DNA from: Floccularia luteovirens
Lineage: Eukaryota > Basidiomycota > Agaricomycetes > Agaricales > Squamanitaceae
DNA: 64,000 nt
Assembly: GCA_009739215.1 (NCBI GenBank)
Contig: VSJF01000005.1
Span: forward strand, 930,001-994,000
Reading direction: 5' to 3'
Under the pieces are notes generated by a model, which had not been told where the DNA came from, ran no database searches, and saw only the letters and a program-made list of their open reading frames with translations. Of the stretch, positions 39,760 to 51,735 are shown in pieces (the stretch's first letter is position 1; the number at the start of each line of letters is the position of its first letter). Both the position numbers and the translations under genes were made by a program.

Positions 39760-41425
39760 TGATGTACATAAGAGAAGTGACAGAAAACAAAAAAAAAGTT
39801 CAGAGCAACCCCACCAACTGGGTCACAAGATCTGCTTCATGTCCCAATCCTTGAAGTAGTTCACCAAATTTCTGGTATAGTGAGTCAGGCGTAGCATCAA
39901 CATCGCAACATATGAAAATGAAAAACAGTTAAACTGGTTGATATCAAGTGTTTATCTACGTATTCTTGTCCAAAGACAGTCTTCGTCATCTCGTTTGAAC
40001 CAAATTTCATCCTTGCTTCTTGCCAAGGGTATTCTCTCGGTGACCTCCTCTCCTCCATGAATACAGCACAGCAGTATTGCAGTCCTTTATCATTAATTCC
40101 CGCTTCTCTTTGATATCATCGAAGCCAGCCTCCAGATTATCTGAGAGCGCCAGATAAGGGTTTGCTATACTATCAACGAATCGGCATTTCAAATCTGCGG
40201 CTACCAGATGAGCTAGAACTGGCCACTCTTATTAGTGCTTCACGATTCTCTGTAAGTTCCTCTTGTTGCTATCCCATCTCCTACTCTTGCGTAAGATGGG
40301 TGGAGCGGGAAGTGTGATGGTGGTAATGGAAGTGAGGTTGCCTAAAACACCCGCAAGGAATGATTCCTCATATGGTGATAACCTATTGTTTGTCTTCAGA
40401 TAGTCATTCGAGTGGATGCTTATATTTGTATGGGCCCCGTAGGAACCGAAGCTGGGAAAACGCAGGGAGCAAATGTGGCATGCATTCCAAATTTAATGAT
40501 ACTCATTGTTATTGTGATAGAAATTACATTGGGACGTCGGATTTTAAGGGATCCTTTAGTAATATGACATGCTGACAATCCTATGTTGTTTGTGTCCACT
40601 CATTGTATGTGAATGTACCATAAATCGTGGTCAATCTTGTGGGTTAGAATCAGTTTAGATAGATCAACGTACTACCTGAAAAGGCCCAGGCCAGAAATAG
40701 CACCATGTACCCAATCACTGGAATATAGAACTGATGGGACTCAGTGAATGATGACAGGAAGCTAAATGGAACCTGCAAACCAACAACCGGTCAGGTGTTC
40801 ATCTATCCTGAATATTGAGTACTATACCACATTATTTTCCTCAATTTGTGTGGCAGTTTTGGCTTTCTGTCAAGACATATTCACTTCTTTCCTAGTGGAA
40901 TACCCTCTCATATCAGCCCAACCATGACTTCACTCAGGTTGATGTATAAAAGATCAAGCTAAACGAAATGAATTAAGCACCTTCAAATGTCACACCAACT
41001 TTTCAAAACTTCCACACTAAACACTCAAAAGAACAAGGACAGAACCACAAATTAGTAATGTCTCTTTTCTTTCCCGTTCAACTAACCTCAAAAATTCCAT
41101 TTAATTCCTCCTCCTCGCAACGATAGCCCATCTGACGGCTTATCACAGGTTCATCACAGTTAAAGGACTTGTTTATAACTAGAAAACTAACCTTAGCTAT
41201 TAAACGACTCTCAGAAATCTTGATTACAAAGAATCGCGAAGGCATAAATTTTCTGAAAGTGTTGTGATGTGTCTAGCTGTGTAAAACAGGGATTTGCATG
41301 ATGTTTGGCACGTCTGCATTTTGCTTGTCTTTCACATCCTAGCCTCGACAACAATGCTTGAACTTATTAAAGATAATATTTCCAATACACCTCTCCTTCG
41401 ATTTTTTTCACTACATATTGTACAT
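39760..41425. other. Segment present only beside BTB copy A; fragments of an unrecognised minus-strand gene
   Basis: Between a tract matching 43490-43545 and another matching 43550-43620 lies about 1.5 kb without counterpart near copy B. On the minus strand it has protein-like pieces: a hydrophobic exon candidate near 40679-40774 (FYIPVIGYMVLFLAWAFS), a frame at 40007-40192 (starting MKCRFVDSIANPYLAL), and a terminal piece near 39795-39905 ending LVTQLVGLL. I could not join them in one frame. They may be a decayed gene or one with unseen exons. Confidence 0.4.
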
Positions 41426-42145
41426 ACAGTACCTCCTTTTTTGACATTTTTGCTCAACTTCTCACAAGCGCAAACCCAGATATAGCTTTGGTGTGGTGAC
41501 TTTTGAAATTGAGTGGCGTGAACTGTCAAGGCAATTGGCGATGTGGAGAAAGATACGCTTCTTTTTCTTCCACTCCAATCAATAGGGCGTAGACATCTTT
41601 ACTACACACTGCACCAAGAGTCACTCCTTCCCAGCTTTCTATTCTGGGTACAGGTCCTGCATTCACTTGATCCCATGACATATTCCCACACATGTTTCGC
41701 TGTGACAAAGAGAGCTCATGCACATGCCTGTAGTGTTTAGTTTAACCGGTATCAGAAACGTTCACAGGTTTGACACATACAAGTGGTAAGTGGTTAGAAA
41801 CAAGGTTCGCTTAATTAGATCAGTATTACAGCCACGGATCGGGGACGAGGTTATTGCATATCATCTTTGTCACCTAGCAGTATCGCAATCGAGGGTTTTA
41901 ATTTATGTACAGTAAGTAAGTGTTGTTGAAATCTCAATTGTGTGTTTGGCTATCAAAATCTCCGTGATCATGCCTGCAAGGAAGTATTGGACTTTGGAGT
42001 GGGAAATGTCACGTAGAAAGTAAAAAAAGTGATATCATGTGATGTTACACGTAATCGTATAAAGTGTATATATATACTTCTCATAACCTACTTGGGTGAT
42101 CTGCACTCTTACTGTAAGTGTCAGATTTCTACACGCCGGCTGACT

Positions 42146-42171
42146 TTATTATTATTATTATTATTATTATT
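42146..42171 (+). repeat. (TTA)n microsatellite
   Basis: About eight TTA/ATT triplets upstream of BTB copy B; the equivalent place in copy A (38339-38360) has a degraded TTGTTATTGTTGTTAG tract. Confidence 0.8.
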
Positions 42172-42367
42172 AGTTTGCATTGCAGGTCCAATCTAGTCGT
42201 CAATCAACATGTTGCATCAAACGGGCCGCCCGTACATTAGTATGTCGATGATCACTCAATTCAATCAGCTGGAAGACCCCATATTTTTCTATTTGCACGA
42301 GTAGTGATCCTTCCCTCATGCGTTCTACCCAAACACTCACACCCCTAGCTCTATATCTTGTAACTGA

Positions 42368-43370
42368 ATGTCAAACCTATTCGACGACACAACTCCCAGT
42401 CCTGAAAATGCTGAAGAACAAATAATCATATCCGTATCAACAGCGTTCTTCCCTGGTTCCCACCCGATTGAACCAGACGTAACGTTTTTCTCCTCAGATT
42501 GTGTCTTATTCTACGTTCACGCTGATCAAATTTCGGCCGTCAGCAAAAATGCATTTGTTTCCTTCATTGGCACATATCCATCAAGCAACCAGTACAAAGA
42601 TATAATAATCAATATCCCAGAAGTGTCTGCGGTGCTTAATGTTATACTGCACACATTGTATGGCACTTCGTGTGTGCAACATTCACCCACGTTCGAAACA
42701 CTTGCTACGGCTGTTGACCATATGCCATTCTATGGTATTACACCAAAGGACCATATTTCACCAAAAACACCAATGTACACGCACCTACTCTCGTACGCAC
42801 CTTTATACCCATTCGATCTCTATTCACTCGCAGGCCACCACAATCTACACGACATGGCTGTACCCACATCATCACACCTACTCTCTTTTCAGCTTTCAAA
42901 TATCACCGACATGATGGCTGAGAGAGTAGGTGCGATATACCTCAACCGTCTGTTCTTGCTTCACGTCGAACGTTTGACCGCACTCAAGAAAATTTTACTC
43001 GCACCACCCCTTCCCCATCCACCAACGAAAGAATGTAGCTTCTTAGAGCAAAAGTGCCTCACCCGTGCTTGGGCGCTGGCGTCTGCATACCTAGCATGGG
43101 ACGCGAGAGTGGGTTCGTGTAAACTGTTGACATTGGAGGCTACTTCCTGGCTATACTGATGAGCGATTGACAGATTTATCAACACATAGTATGCAAGGTG
43201 TGTACAACCCTCTCATGAAGCAGTTGGTTTGTGGGGCGTGCCAAAAGCAGTTGGGAAGCAGGATCAAAGAGATTGTGGTTCAGTGGGCCTCGGTTGAGGT
43301 ATGTATTGTTTGTACAATATCAAACGCTCTTCCCACAAATCATAATCGAATTACGTAGCGCACCATATGA
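42368..43370 (+). CDS. BTB/POZ-domain protein, intact copy B
   Basis: Exons 42368-43108, 43164-43298 and 43359-43370 (the last codes only for RTI and stop); 295 aa. The N-terminal 150 residues have the BTB fold pattern: DVTFFSSDCVLFYVHADQIS, then SKNAFVSFIGTYP, INIPEVSAVLNVILHTLYG. The C-terminal half includes LAGHHNLHDMAV, SSHLLSF, the Pro-rich LAPPLPHPPTKECSF, then CGACQKQLG and IKEIVVQWASVERTI, as in the many Agaricomycete BTB proteins. Family role unknown; BTB domains mediate dimerisation and sometimes Cul3 binding. The last exon is split in the same way in the frameshifted copy A. Confidence 0.82.
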
Positions 43371-45156
43371 TGAGATCAAGCGCCACCCCCTCCCCGACAG
43401 CTACAATTACTTTTTACGTTGCTTCCACAAAATATACGCTCTACCAATCTAAAATATGTCTGATAGCACTTTACGAGTACATTGTTCGTAACCACTTGAT
43501 TATCCCTTCTTCGTCACATACACAATATGTCCTTTTTTACATCTGTAATTTGCTTGTATTCACATATTCCCCTCGACAAAAACGCTTTAACTTATCAAAC
43601 AACATACTTCCAAAGGTGCTGAGACTCGAAGTAAAGTAAACATTTCATTCAGAAATTCAAACATATGTTCATAAAGGAGTTGCGAAACATTGTAAACCAC
43701 TGGAGAAAGAAGAGAATACCCAACAAAAAATTCTTAAAACAATGAACCGCATCTACGCCATTAGTACATGGTCTTACAGATGCAACAATGTAAGTTAATG
43801 ATGAAAGGACAAAATACCTAACAAACAAATCATTTAGAAACAGTTACGTATATCTGCTGGTTCAGTACTTGGACCTAATCCAACCATATTATAATTTTCA
43901 ACGAAGAATGTTACAGTCTTGAAGGATGCAAAGCTAACAAGAATGAACGAAAATGTGCGCGTTGATTCGACAAGGAAAGTACAAACAGTAGATACACGAG
44001 TATTTAACACGAACAAACCCAAGAGTGTGACCGTCACAAATGTGTCAAAGCCAGTGGTGGTACCTCTTCGCTAGACTATCGAAATTTGAGCTAATTGTGC
44101 AAAATCATCAGTCTGTCAGTTATAGCAAATGATGAAAATGACTTGGTACTGACGGAGGACCCATACATAATGCTTCCATTACAGTACCCTCAGGGACGGT
44201 TCCAATTCATGAACAACCCCCCGCATCTGAGAAATACATAGCCGAGGGTGAGTAGATAAAAGAGAGTGAAATTCTTCATTGTGATAGACACGATGTTCAA
44301 GGTGTTTAATGGTATTGAGAACACTACTGTTTTGTTCTGATGAAAGGCAATTCTTAAGGAAAGCCTGTGTGTACGGTAGATTGTCTTCGTGAGCGATATA
44401 AATAGGGAAAAGATCCTTTAGGCAGGAACTAAGTATAGTACCCATGTATACACACAGTTCATACGAAATGGAGATTAATTTCTTTTAGACAATTGTAGAT
44501 GTATATCAATTTTTAGAAACCTGGCAGTTGAATTGTACAATAAAGAAAGAAGAAAGTAGTACATCAGGAGACAGATAGTGATGTCTCTATTTGAAGACAT
44601 CAATTTGACGTTTCTAGTAAAGAATGCCTGGAAAAGAAGAGAAATTTGTGTTAATACATATGTAACAGACCACTGGGTAAATCTTTTTTTTCATAGTGAA
44701 ATAATAAAATTTCAATCAACTTCATTTATTATATCACTAATATGTCACTGATGGAAACACAAAAAGCGCAGTGTCAAGGTTTTCTGTAATCCATACACAT
44801 ACTATGTAGTTATCATGGGGAGAACTAATAGATCAGTACTCAGTACTCAGTATTTGTCCATGAAAAAGACGCTAAAACATCATGAAGCCTTGAAAATCTT
44901 CCCATGGCATATATCCACAGCTACCTTAGATTTGGTAGCGAGAAAAAATATAAGTACAACGCCAATTCCCCATTTTGAACAACAACGCTCCTGTACACCC
45001 ACGCAAGTATCAGCCCTAGCACCCAGTATTCCTAGATGTGTAAATGGATTTGATTGTTCAGCAAAATTTGGATAAGTAGATAGGTGTAATTCATGTACTA
45101 CTTATATACATTTGTGATTACACCCAAATTTGTCGTTGTAGCGGACTTCAGTGAAG
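43371..45156. other. Intergenic stretch with a possible hypothetical gene on the minus strand
   Basis: Minus-strand frames 44179-44445 (89 aa, starting MGTILSSCLKDLFPIYIAHE) and 43834-44037 (hydrophobic, with VTLLGLFVLNTRVS) could be exons of one membrane protein gene, but the junction is not clear. No homology recognised. The rest holds nothing identifiable. Confidence 0.3.
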
Positions 45157-45745
45157 TTATTGGTGACCGATGACGGATTGAGGTTTATACGGCTCCTCCA
45201 AGAACTTGATTTCGTCTTCAGTGAGCTTAACATGTATCGCAGCTGTTAGAATATCAATAAAATACAGTATATTAACTCAATCATATCTGGTAAGTTGCAT
45301 TGCCTTTGTCATGACCACTATCTCGTCCCGCGGCAGATTCAACTGTTTGATAGCCTTTCCGAGAACGATTTCAGAATGGCCGTTAGAATACACCTGTTTT
45401 ACACGTTAAGCAAGGTAGTAAAACAAAATTGTTGATAACGCACATTGGCCGTATCGAATGTGTTTATTCCTGCTTCGTAGCTTTATGGAGTGACGTTATT
45501 CCTATAGATTAGGTAAATATGCTCTTTAGAACGTACGCAGCTTTGATATGTTGAATGGATTCCTCTTCGGAGAGAGCCCATTCTCGCCAAGCAGGAGTGC
45601 CATACGACATACAACCAAGAATTATCTTGGAAACTTTCAAACCTGACTTCCCCTAATCGGACTAAGAATCATAGTGAGATGTAGTTGGAAATCAGATGTA
45701 GTATCAATAAATACCGTAAGGCATGCCTTTCTTCTCTGTTGCCAT
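45157..45745 (-). pseudogene. Aldo/keto reductase, internally deleted relic
   Basis: Starts like an AKR gene at 45745 (MATEKKGMPY), then GLKVSKIILGCMSYGTPAW, EAGINTFDTAN, NGHSEIVLGKAIKQL and DEIVVMTK. It then jumps to the family's C-terminal end, VKLTEDEIKFLEEPYKPQ, followed by the stop at 45157. The intervening barrel strands, including the catalytic Lys/His region, are gone (about 200 aa expected). In the second exon four Gs replace the three needed at the RLG/KSGL join, giving a frameshift. The Asp and Tyr-equivalent of the tetrad cannot act alone. Non-functional. Confidence 0.8.
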
Positions 45746-46033
45746 ACTGCTTGAGTGCGATTGTGTAAGTTTGTGGGGGAAGAAAGATATGTGAGTTTTT
45801 GATAAGTCAGCTCTGGCTATTTATATTTTTCTTATCAAAACGATGCTCTAGTCAGTGGGAAAGTGATGTCACGCCTCAGTTTGTCAAGGCCACTGAAGGA
45901 TGATGTCGATAGACCACTGTCGAACTGATTTTCTCAAATAATAACCACTTATACAGGTCATAGTTGTATCGGGCATCTGTTATTAGAACTTCCGACCATC
46001 ATACGAAGTCACAACGTTCTATGCTCCAAACTA

Positions 46034-46604
46034 CTAGACAGTCCAGATTTGGTTGGTGTTGAAATCTGTGCATTGATATATCTGCACAAGGTTACGATCT
46101 GAAAGGACTCCATCCGTAAGGTCAAGGCATTGTACCTGAAGAATATGAATGTGTGATGCCAATAACAATTTGAAACTAGCAGACCTTTGCAAGTAAGTGC
46201 AAGCCGCTTGTCTACAGTATAGTACCAGGACTGTCCTGGAAGGTTGTTTAAACACTGCCAGATCTTGACGTGGGTATTATTCTTAGGATCTTGACCGCTT
46301 GTTAGTTGACAATGATAATCTCACTGATAGAGATCTCACCAGGGACCAGCGTCCAAACAATAAGGTGTATTAACCAAGCTCATTTGGGTATTGCCAGAAT
46401 TGAAAGTCCAGGCCTTTACGTTGCTTCGGTTGCAATCGTTGCTGGTAGAACATATAATGAGCGTCATATTACAGCATATAGACAAAACCTTTGATAGTCG
46501 TACATTTCAACCAGAGTGCCATTGCCTAATACTGCGCCGCGAACGTCTAAGCACTTGTTGCGGTTACCGTTTGGATGGATGGTGAGTGCTGTGGAAGGGT
46601 CCAG
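46034..46604 (-). CDS. Ricin-B-type beta-trefoil lectin (CBM13-like), incomplete model
   Basis: Exons seen: 46504-46604, 46340-46441, about 46177-46297, and 46034-46135. QxW-type repeats are visible: NKCLDVRGAVLGNGT, YCLDAGP with HVKIWQCLNNLPGQSW, and QCLDLTDGV with LVQIYQCTDFNTNQIW. Such proteins are common small secreted or cytosolic fungal lectins binding galactose-type glycans. The N-terminus is unresolved: the frame upstream of 46604 has a stop (CTCTAG) that could be a splice acceptor, but no leading exon with an ATG was found. The intron 46298-46339 is only 42 nt, and the last donor is ambiguous. Either an intact gene with a missed first exon or an early pseudogene. Confidence 0.6.
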
Positions 46605-47089
46605 CTAGAGCCAATCGGCCCAGTAAAAGAATGCTGATCAATGTTCCAGACATTTAAGTTTGTGTAAGTTGAAGAAAAGAAATGGTGGAGAGAATTAGCA
46701 CATTACGAAGAATTTATCTTTGCCCAGGGGTGTGAGGCTGACATTTCGTCTCAAACACTCCTATGGCTGACTGCAAAACACGAAGTGAGTGGGGTATGTT
46801 TGGAAGTAGTATAGCGTCCAAACTATAATATTGATTACTTTGTGTTTCAGTAGTTTTGTAGTTTTTTACAATGGTGGTGATAGTCATCAAGGCGGTGATA
46901 CGGGCCGTTCGGAAATGAATAAATGAGATGTTCTCGGAAATAAAAAAAAATGGTGTGACACCACAAAGATAATCTATTTCTTATAATCTCACATCTATGC
47001 ATATTGGATTATATATGGATACACGGAACTCTAATCGGTTCTTATAATTATAAAAGTCGTTCCATCCCACTTTCTTATCCATCTCTCAA
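46605..47089. other. Intergenic; promoter of the FPP synthase gene
   Basis: No gene recognised. The last 50 bp contain the TATA-like tract listed separately. Confidence 0.4.
47043..47054 (+). promoter_or_regulatory. TATA-like element
   Basis: TATAATTATAAA about 36-47 bp before the ATG of the FPP synthase gene; consistent with a core promoter and a short 5' leader. Position-based inference. Confidence 0.35.
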
Positions 47090-48293
47090 ATGGCCTCAAA
47101 CAAAGCTTCCCGTCGTCAGCAATTCGAAAAAGTATTCCTAGTCATCCGCGATGAGCTGGTGGAGTATTTCACTGCAGAAGGCATGCCTCCAGAGGCGATC
47201 GATTGGTATCGCAGAGTATGTATGACCAGAACGACACTCGATTCCGGGACTGATGTTTGTTCTTTGAATGCAGAGTTTAGATTATAATGTCCCAGGTGGC
47301 AAGCTCAACCGGGGGATGTCCGTTGTCGATACTGTTGAGATTCTCAAGGGAGATGCCCTCACTGATGAGGAGTATTTCAAGGCCGCAGTCCTTGGATGGT
47401 GTGTTGAGCTCCTGCAGGCTTACTTCCTGGTTGCAGACGATATTATGGACTCTTCTATTACACGCCGTTCGCAGCCATGCTGGTACCGCCTCCCTGATGT
47501 TGGCATGCTAGCTATCAACGATTCTTTCATGCTTGAAGCCGCCATATACCATTTACTCAAACAACATTTCCGTCAAGAAAAGTATTACGTCGACCTCTTG
47601 GAGGTATTCCTTGAAACGACACATAAGACAGAAATGGGACAATTAATCGACTTGATTACTGCTCCAGAGGATAAGGTTGATTTGAGCAAATTTTCATTAG
47701 AAAGGTGAGTCAGCCGTGTCAAAATCAAACATTCGTACTGAGCATCACACAGACATCGCCTTATTGTGGTGTACAAAACTGCCTATTACTCCTTTTACCT
47801 CCCTGTGGCGCTTGCCATGTACATGTTCGGTATACCCTCAACCTACAAAGTACCCTCACCCTCCGGGTCGGATGAGACCGTACATCCATATACCATTGCT
47901 TCCTCCATTTTGATACCCCTCGGTGAATATTTCCAAGTACAAGACGATTTCCTCGACTATTCTGGTACCGCCGAGCAGATCGGTAAAATTGGCACAGACA
48001 TTGTCGACAATAAGTGTTCTTGGTGCATCAACACTGCCTTACGCCTTGCATCACCGGAGCAGCGCAAGATCTTAGACGAGAACTACGGACGTAAGGATCC
48101 TGAATGGGCACATGAGAAGAAGATCAAGGAAGTGTATGAGGCAGTTGGTGTCAGAAAGGTATATGCCGAATACGAGGAACGTGTGGTGGCCGACCTCCGG
48201 AGAAAGATCGAGACAATTGTGGAAGTTCCGAGAGGTTTGAAAAGGGATGTATTCAACAGCTTCTTGGAAAAGATATACAAACGAAGCAAGTAA
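47090..48293 (+). CDS. ERG20: Farnesyl diphosphate synthase
   Basis: Exons 47090-47215, 47274-47704 and 47753-48293, GT-AG introns, 365 aa. First Asp-rich motif in [15 protein letters not shown] and second in [11 protein letters not shown], with [14 protein letters not shown] and the KIYKRSK C-terminus typical of [14 protein letters not shown] and TVHPYTIA are further signatures. Condenses DMAPP and GPP with IPP to FPP, feeding ergosterol, dolichol, heme A, prenylation and sesquiterpene pathways. Residues before the first DDxxD are small/aromatic as in chain-length-limited FPPS. Cytosolic. Start chosen from the homologous N-terminus and the TATA-like tract upstream. Confidence 0.96.
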
Positions 48294-48733
48294 ACCGTGG
48301 TGCATAATCAGGTCAATAATTTAATGGCAAAACCTTTGCTGATGAACAAAATTTGACCTATCCTAGATATACAGATGCTCTTAAAATGTAATCCAGCTAA
48401 AACTAAATACCTTTTCATTAGACTGCTACAGAGAAACTACTGAAATAATCCCTTATATCATCTGACAAGACTGCAGTATGTTATTTGCACATGATAGTAA
48501 GTTACAAATGGTAGACTTAAATGGTGAATTACTTTGGAATAGTTAGGGTCTTGCAAAGTTGACTAATTTTTCCATTATTTGTTTCGTTATCAGAATTTGG
48601 CAGGAAAAACGACTTACACTCCCGCAGTGTAATTAAGAAAAGAAGCGAGATCACGTGGTAGCGTGTCAATCGAAAATTAAAAATTAAATCAAAACTTTAG
48701 TCAACAGCTGGTACGTGTGGGTCCATATGTACA
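48294..48733. other. Intergenic
   Basis: AT-rich, no gene or repeat recognised. Confidence 0.4.
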
Positions 48734-51700
48734 ATGCCACCAACATCATTAACAGACCCCGAAATCCATACTCTAGGTGCCAAATTTGACATTGAAATTT
48801 TGGAAGAAGCGTCTTATATTCTTTGGACTATCTGGAAGGGAACCGAATCACGCTCCTCAACCTCAACTTTACCCGCCTGCATAGATACCCTCACTGAAGA
48901 CGAAGAATTGTATCGTGCCCTGAAAACAGCCCATGCTCAACAGGAATATGGTGCAATTAGGGACTGGAGTAAGTCGCGTAGTTCAATATTTTAATGGATC
49001 TTCTGACCGTCTCTTATTTCAGAGTCTTTACCAAAAACATCTACAAGTATAGACCTGGAAGTCGATTATGATGTTGCTGACCTGCTGTCTGATCTCCACC
49101 CGACTGTGAGGAAACTGGTTGCTGGCGAAATCTCAATTCCGGTGTGGAGTCCAGAAGAAGATTCTGTCGACCCAGCTATCGTGTCTCATTTAAAAACGCT
49201 GCGCATTCCTTCTCTTAGAGGTAAACCCAACCTTCTTCTGCATGACCTCGGAAGCTTTAGAGAAGATCCATTGCTCCAAAAAAGACTCAAAAATATATTT
49301 ATGCCCAATAACCATACGTAAGCATCTTCACAATATGATCAAACACTGGGCCAATTCCCGTTTCATAGGTTCCTCGTCAATACCTCTGGTTCCGGGAAAA
49401 CCAGGTTACTGTTAGAAGGCCTGTGCGAGAATTGGGGACTATATTTTACATCCTTAGTTGACTCTAGCCTTCTTGGATCCAATGATGTTCAAAATAGTAT
49501 TCAATCCCATGTACCTGACACCCCACGATTCCGACAACACTTGCCACCATCCGGTTCAGCCGGGTACCAATCCGCACTCAAGACAAATCGTGACATTGCC
49601 GGTCGTATATTCCGCCAAATATTTCTTGCTCGGCTGATTATATTTGATTTATTTGCTGGGCTTATGAACGAGATAAAAACGAAAGAGGAAGATACGAAAG
49701 TCTTCAAAGAGAGATGGCTACTACTCCAATTGCAGCCATCTTTTGTGCATGCTTCTATATGGGATATTTTTGATCACCTCTCTCACAAGCTGTCTCGCGC
49801 TTCTGACAGCTACATTAACTCGACAACAAAATATTTATTGGGCAGGGTGCGGACTTTGTGTGCCCAAGTGGAAAATGAAGGGTCAACCAACACAAGCTTG
49901 CTCTCTACTTCAGAGACAGCCCAAATACCGCTATTCTGCGTCCTGGATGAGGCACAATATGCTGCCACGCAGCATTTTTCGTCATTCCGCTCGGACCAAC
50001 ATGGTCAACACCGCCCCATCCTACGAGAAATAGTAAGGGCTTGGGAAGGTCAGTCTTTTGGTCAAGGCGTGTTTATGGTGGTGGCAGGCACAGGGATATC
50101 CAAAGACGTCGTTGATCAAGCTATGGCATCTGCTATTATGAAAGACTCGAGATATCGCTGGTGCTCAGATACCGGGGCATTTGATGAAATTGAGGTTCAA
50201 AGGCGTTATCTGTTGAAGTATCTCCCTCTTGGCATTGTTAATTCTACCACCGGAAAGAGACTATTACAACGAATCTGGTATTGGCTACATGGAAGGTGAG
50301 TTTTCTTACAAAACGAAAACTTCTCAACAATGAATTCTCAAATATGGATTGAAGGCACCGCTTCACTGCCGGATTCGTTGCGGAACTCCTTGACAACGGA
50401 TTTAAGAGGCCCCATGGACTCCTGAATGCCTATGTTGCCCACTTTACCGACTTCAACGTGACAGATGCATGTGATATAGTCGAAGAGGAAGGACCCGACC
50501 CCTTGCCGGTATTATCTCAATACAAGCTCGACTTTTCCAAATTGAAAAAGAGTCAGTCGCGGTTCCACGGTTCACTCATGAAAAGTTGGCCTCATATAGA
50601 TCCTATAAAATAGGCAGTGACATGTTGACCACCATCCACCAGTTGACTACCCACTATCTTATGCGGTCTGTTCTTCCAGGGACACTCGGAAAGGATGAGG
50701 CCACATATGTGGAATACGGTTTTGCTCGCTTCGTCGACTCTGACACCAAAACTGTTGCGGTGGATGAACCACTCGTCCTCCTCGCTGCAACACATTGGAT
50801 CAACGCAAACCACAGAACAAGTTACAAATACTTTGCAAAGCAAATTCAACAACACAACTCTGAATCCAATGGATTTGAAAATTATGTCGCATTTTGTATA
50901 GACTTGGTATTCTCCCAGCAACGTCGAATTTGTGACGTATTCTCATTCCCCACGGAACCTCCAGCGTGGGCTAATCTAGAAGCGGAATTAGTGGCACTAC
51001 ATCGCACAGGTCTCGGAGAAATAGAAGTGGCTCCAGTTCGACATTTCCTATTTTCAGGGCCTTCTGTAACTCTGGGAACTAACGCCAAAACACCTGAAAA
51101 AACATCTGAGTGGTTAGAACACCGCTCCACTACACCAATTTGCTTCCCTCATGTATTAATGGGTCCAGATCTTATTTTTGTTCTTCGACTTTCAGATGGT
51201 TCAAACATCTGGGTCGCGCTGCAAGCAAAGTATTCACATGGTCGGAATGGATCACTATCCAGACCTCTCCTTCGTCATGCCATGCGAAGCGTCACACCTG
51301 CAAATTTCTTCATGGATAAGGTATATATATTTAAGCTATGGTTTCCGCACACAAGTAAACCCCCTTCTTTAGGACGGAAAGCTCTATTCGCCACCCACAC
51401 AACCTGACCTAGCAAACTTGACAACAAATCACCTAAGCAGACTCCCTAACGGACGCACAGATGCTGGGAAATATAGTTTACTCCGCGTGATAGCTTCCTT
51501 CCCTGCGGATACCAAGATAAAGCGTTGCATGGAAGAAGACCCAGACTCAGATTCCCATCCAATCGCTTCACTGAATATGGAGCTATTGAAACAGCTCACG
51601 AGGAAACTATCACCTGTTGATTTCTTGCAAGGTCTAGAGAATCCCTTACAACATACTGGAAAACGGAAACGAGGGGCGGAAACAGTTAATGTCGGTCCTA

Positions 51701-51735
51701 AGGTCCGGGCAAAGAAGATGCGGATCAGGTTATAA
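48734..51735 (+). CDS. P-loop NTPase with C-terminal PD-(D/E)XK-like nuclease domain (Crinkler-like)
   Basis: Exons 48734-48968, 49023-49317, 49369-50295, 50355-about 50505/50545, about 50553-51320 and 51373-51735; roughly 910 aa. Walker A is NTSGSGKTRLLLEG, Walker B is FCVLDEAQYA, and VVAGTGIS fits sensor I. The later half has GPDLIFVLRL and WVALQAKYS, spaced like the D...QxK core of PD-(D/E)XK nucleases. The C-terminus is basic (KRKRG, RAKKMRIRL), a possible nuclear signal. NTPase-REase fusions of this sort are described in Crinkler/RHS-type proteins of fungi and oomycetes; roles in defence or conflict with mobile DNA have been proposed. Near 50505-50590 two frames must be joined; a 44-nt intron would do it, otherwise it is a frameshift. 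Confidence 0.7.

Larger units (their letters stand above)
36055..39760. repeat. Duplicated segment, copy A (interrupted by an element)
   Basis: Sequence at 36055-36612 and 38339-39760 matches 41425-43545 in the same orientation with many small differences. Shared blocks include TTTGGTGTGGTGACTTTTG, the tract with CGTTCACAGGTTTGACACAT, and the whole BTB gene. The match is broken in copy A by the inverted-repeat element 36613-38338. Confidence 0.85.
41425..43545. repeat. Duplicated segment, copy B (uninterrupted)
   Basis: Direct-repeat partner of 36055-39760 (minus the inserted element), containing the intact BTB gene. Distance between copies is about 5.4 kb. Shared upstream tracts include GTTTGGCTATCAAAATCTCC and ACCTACTTGGGTGATCTGCA. 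Confidence 0.85.

Noticed and set aside
44815..45075. 86-aa plus ORF
   Set aside because: Contains simple tandem repetition (CAGTACT) at its start and no recognisable protein features.
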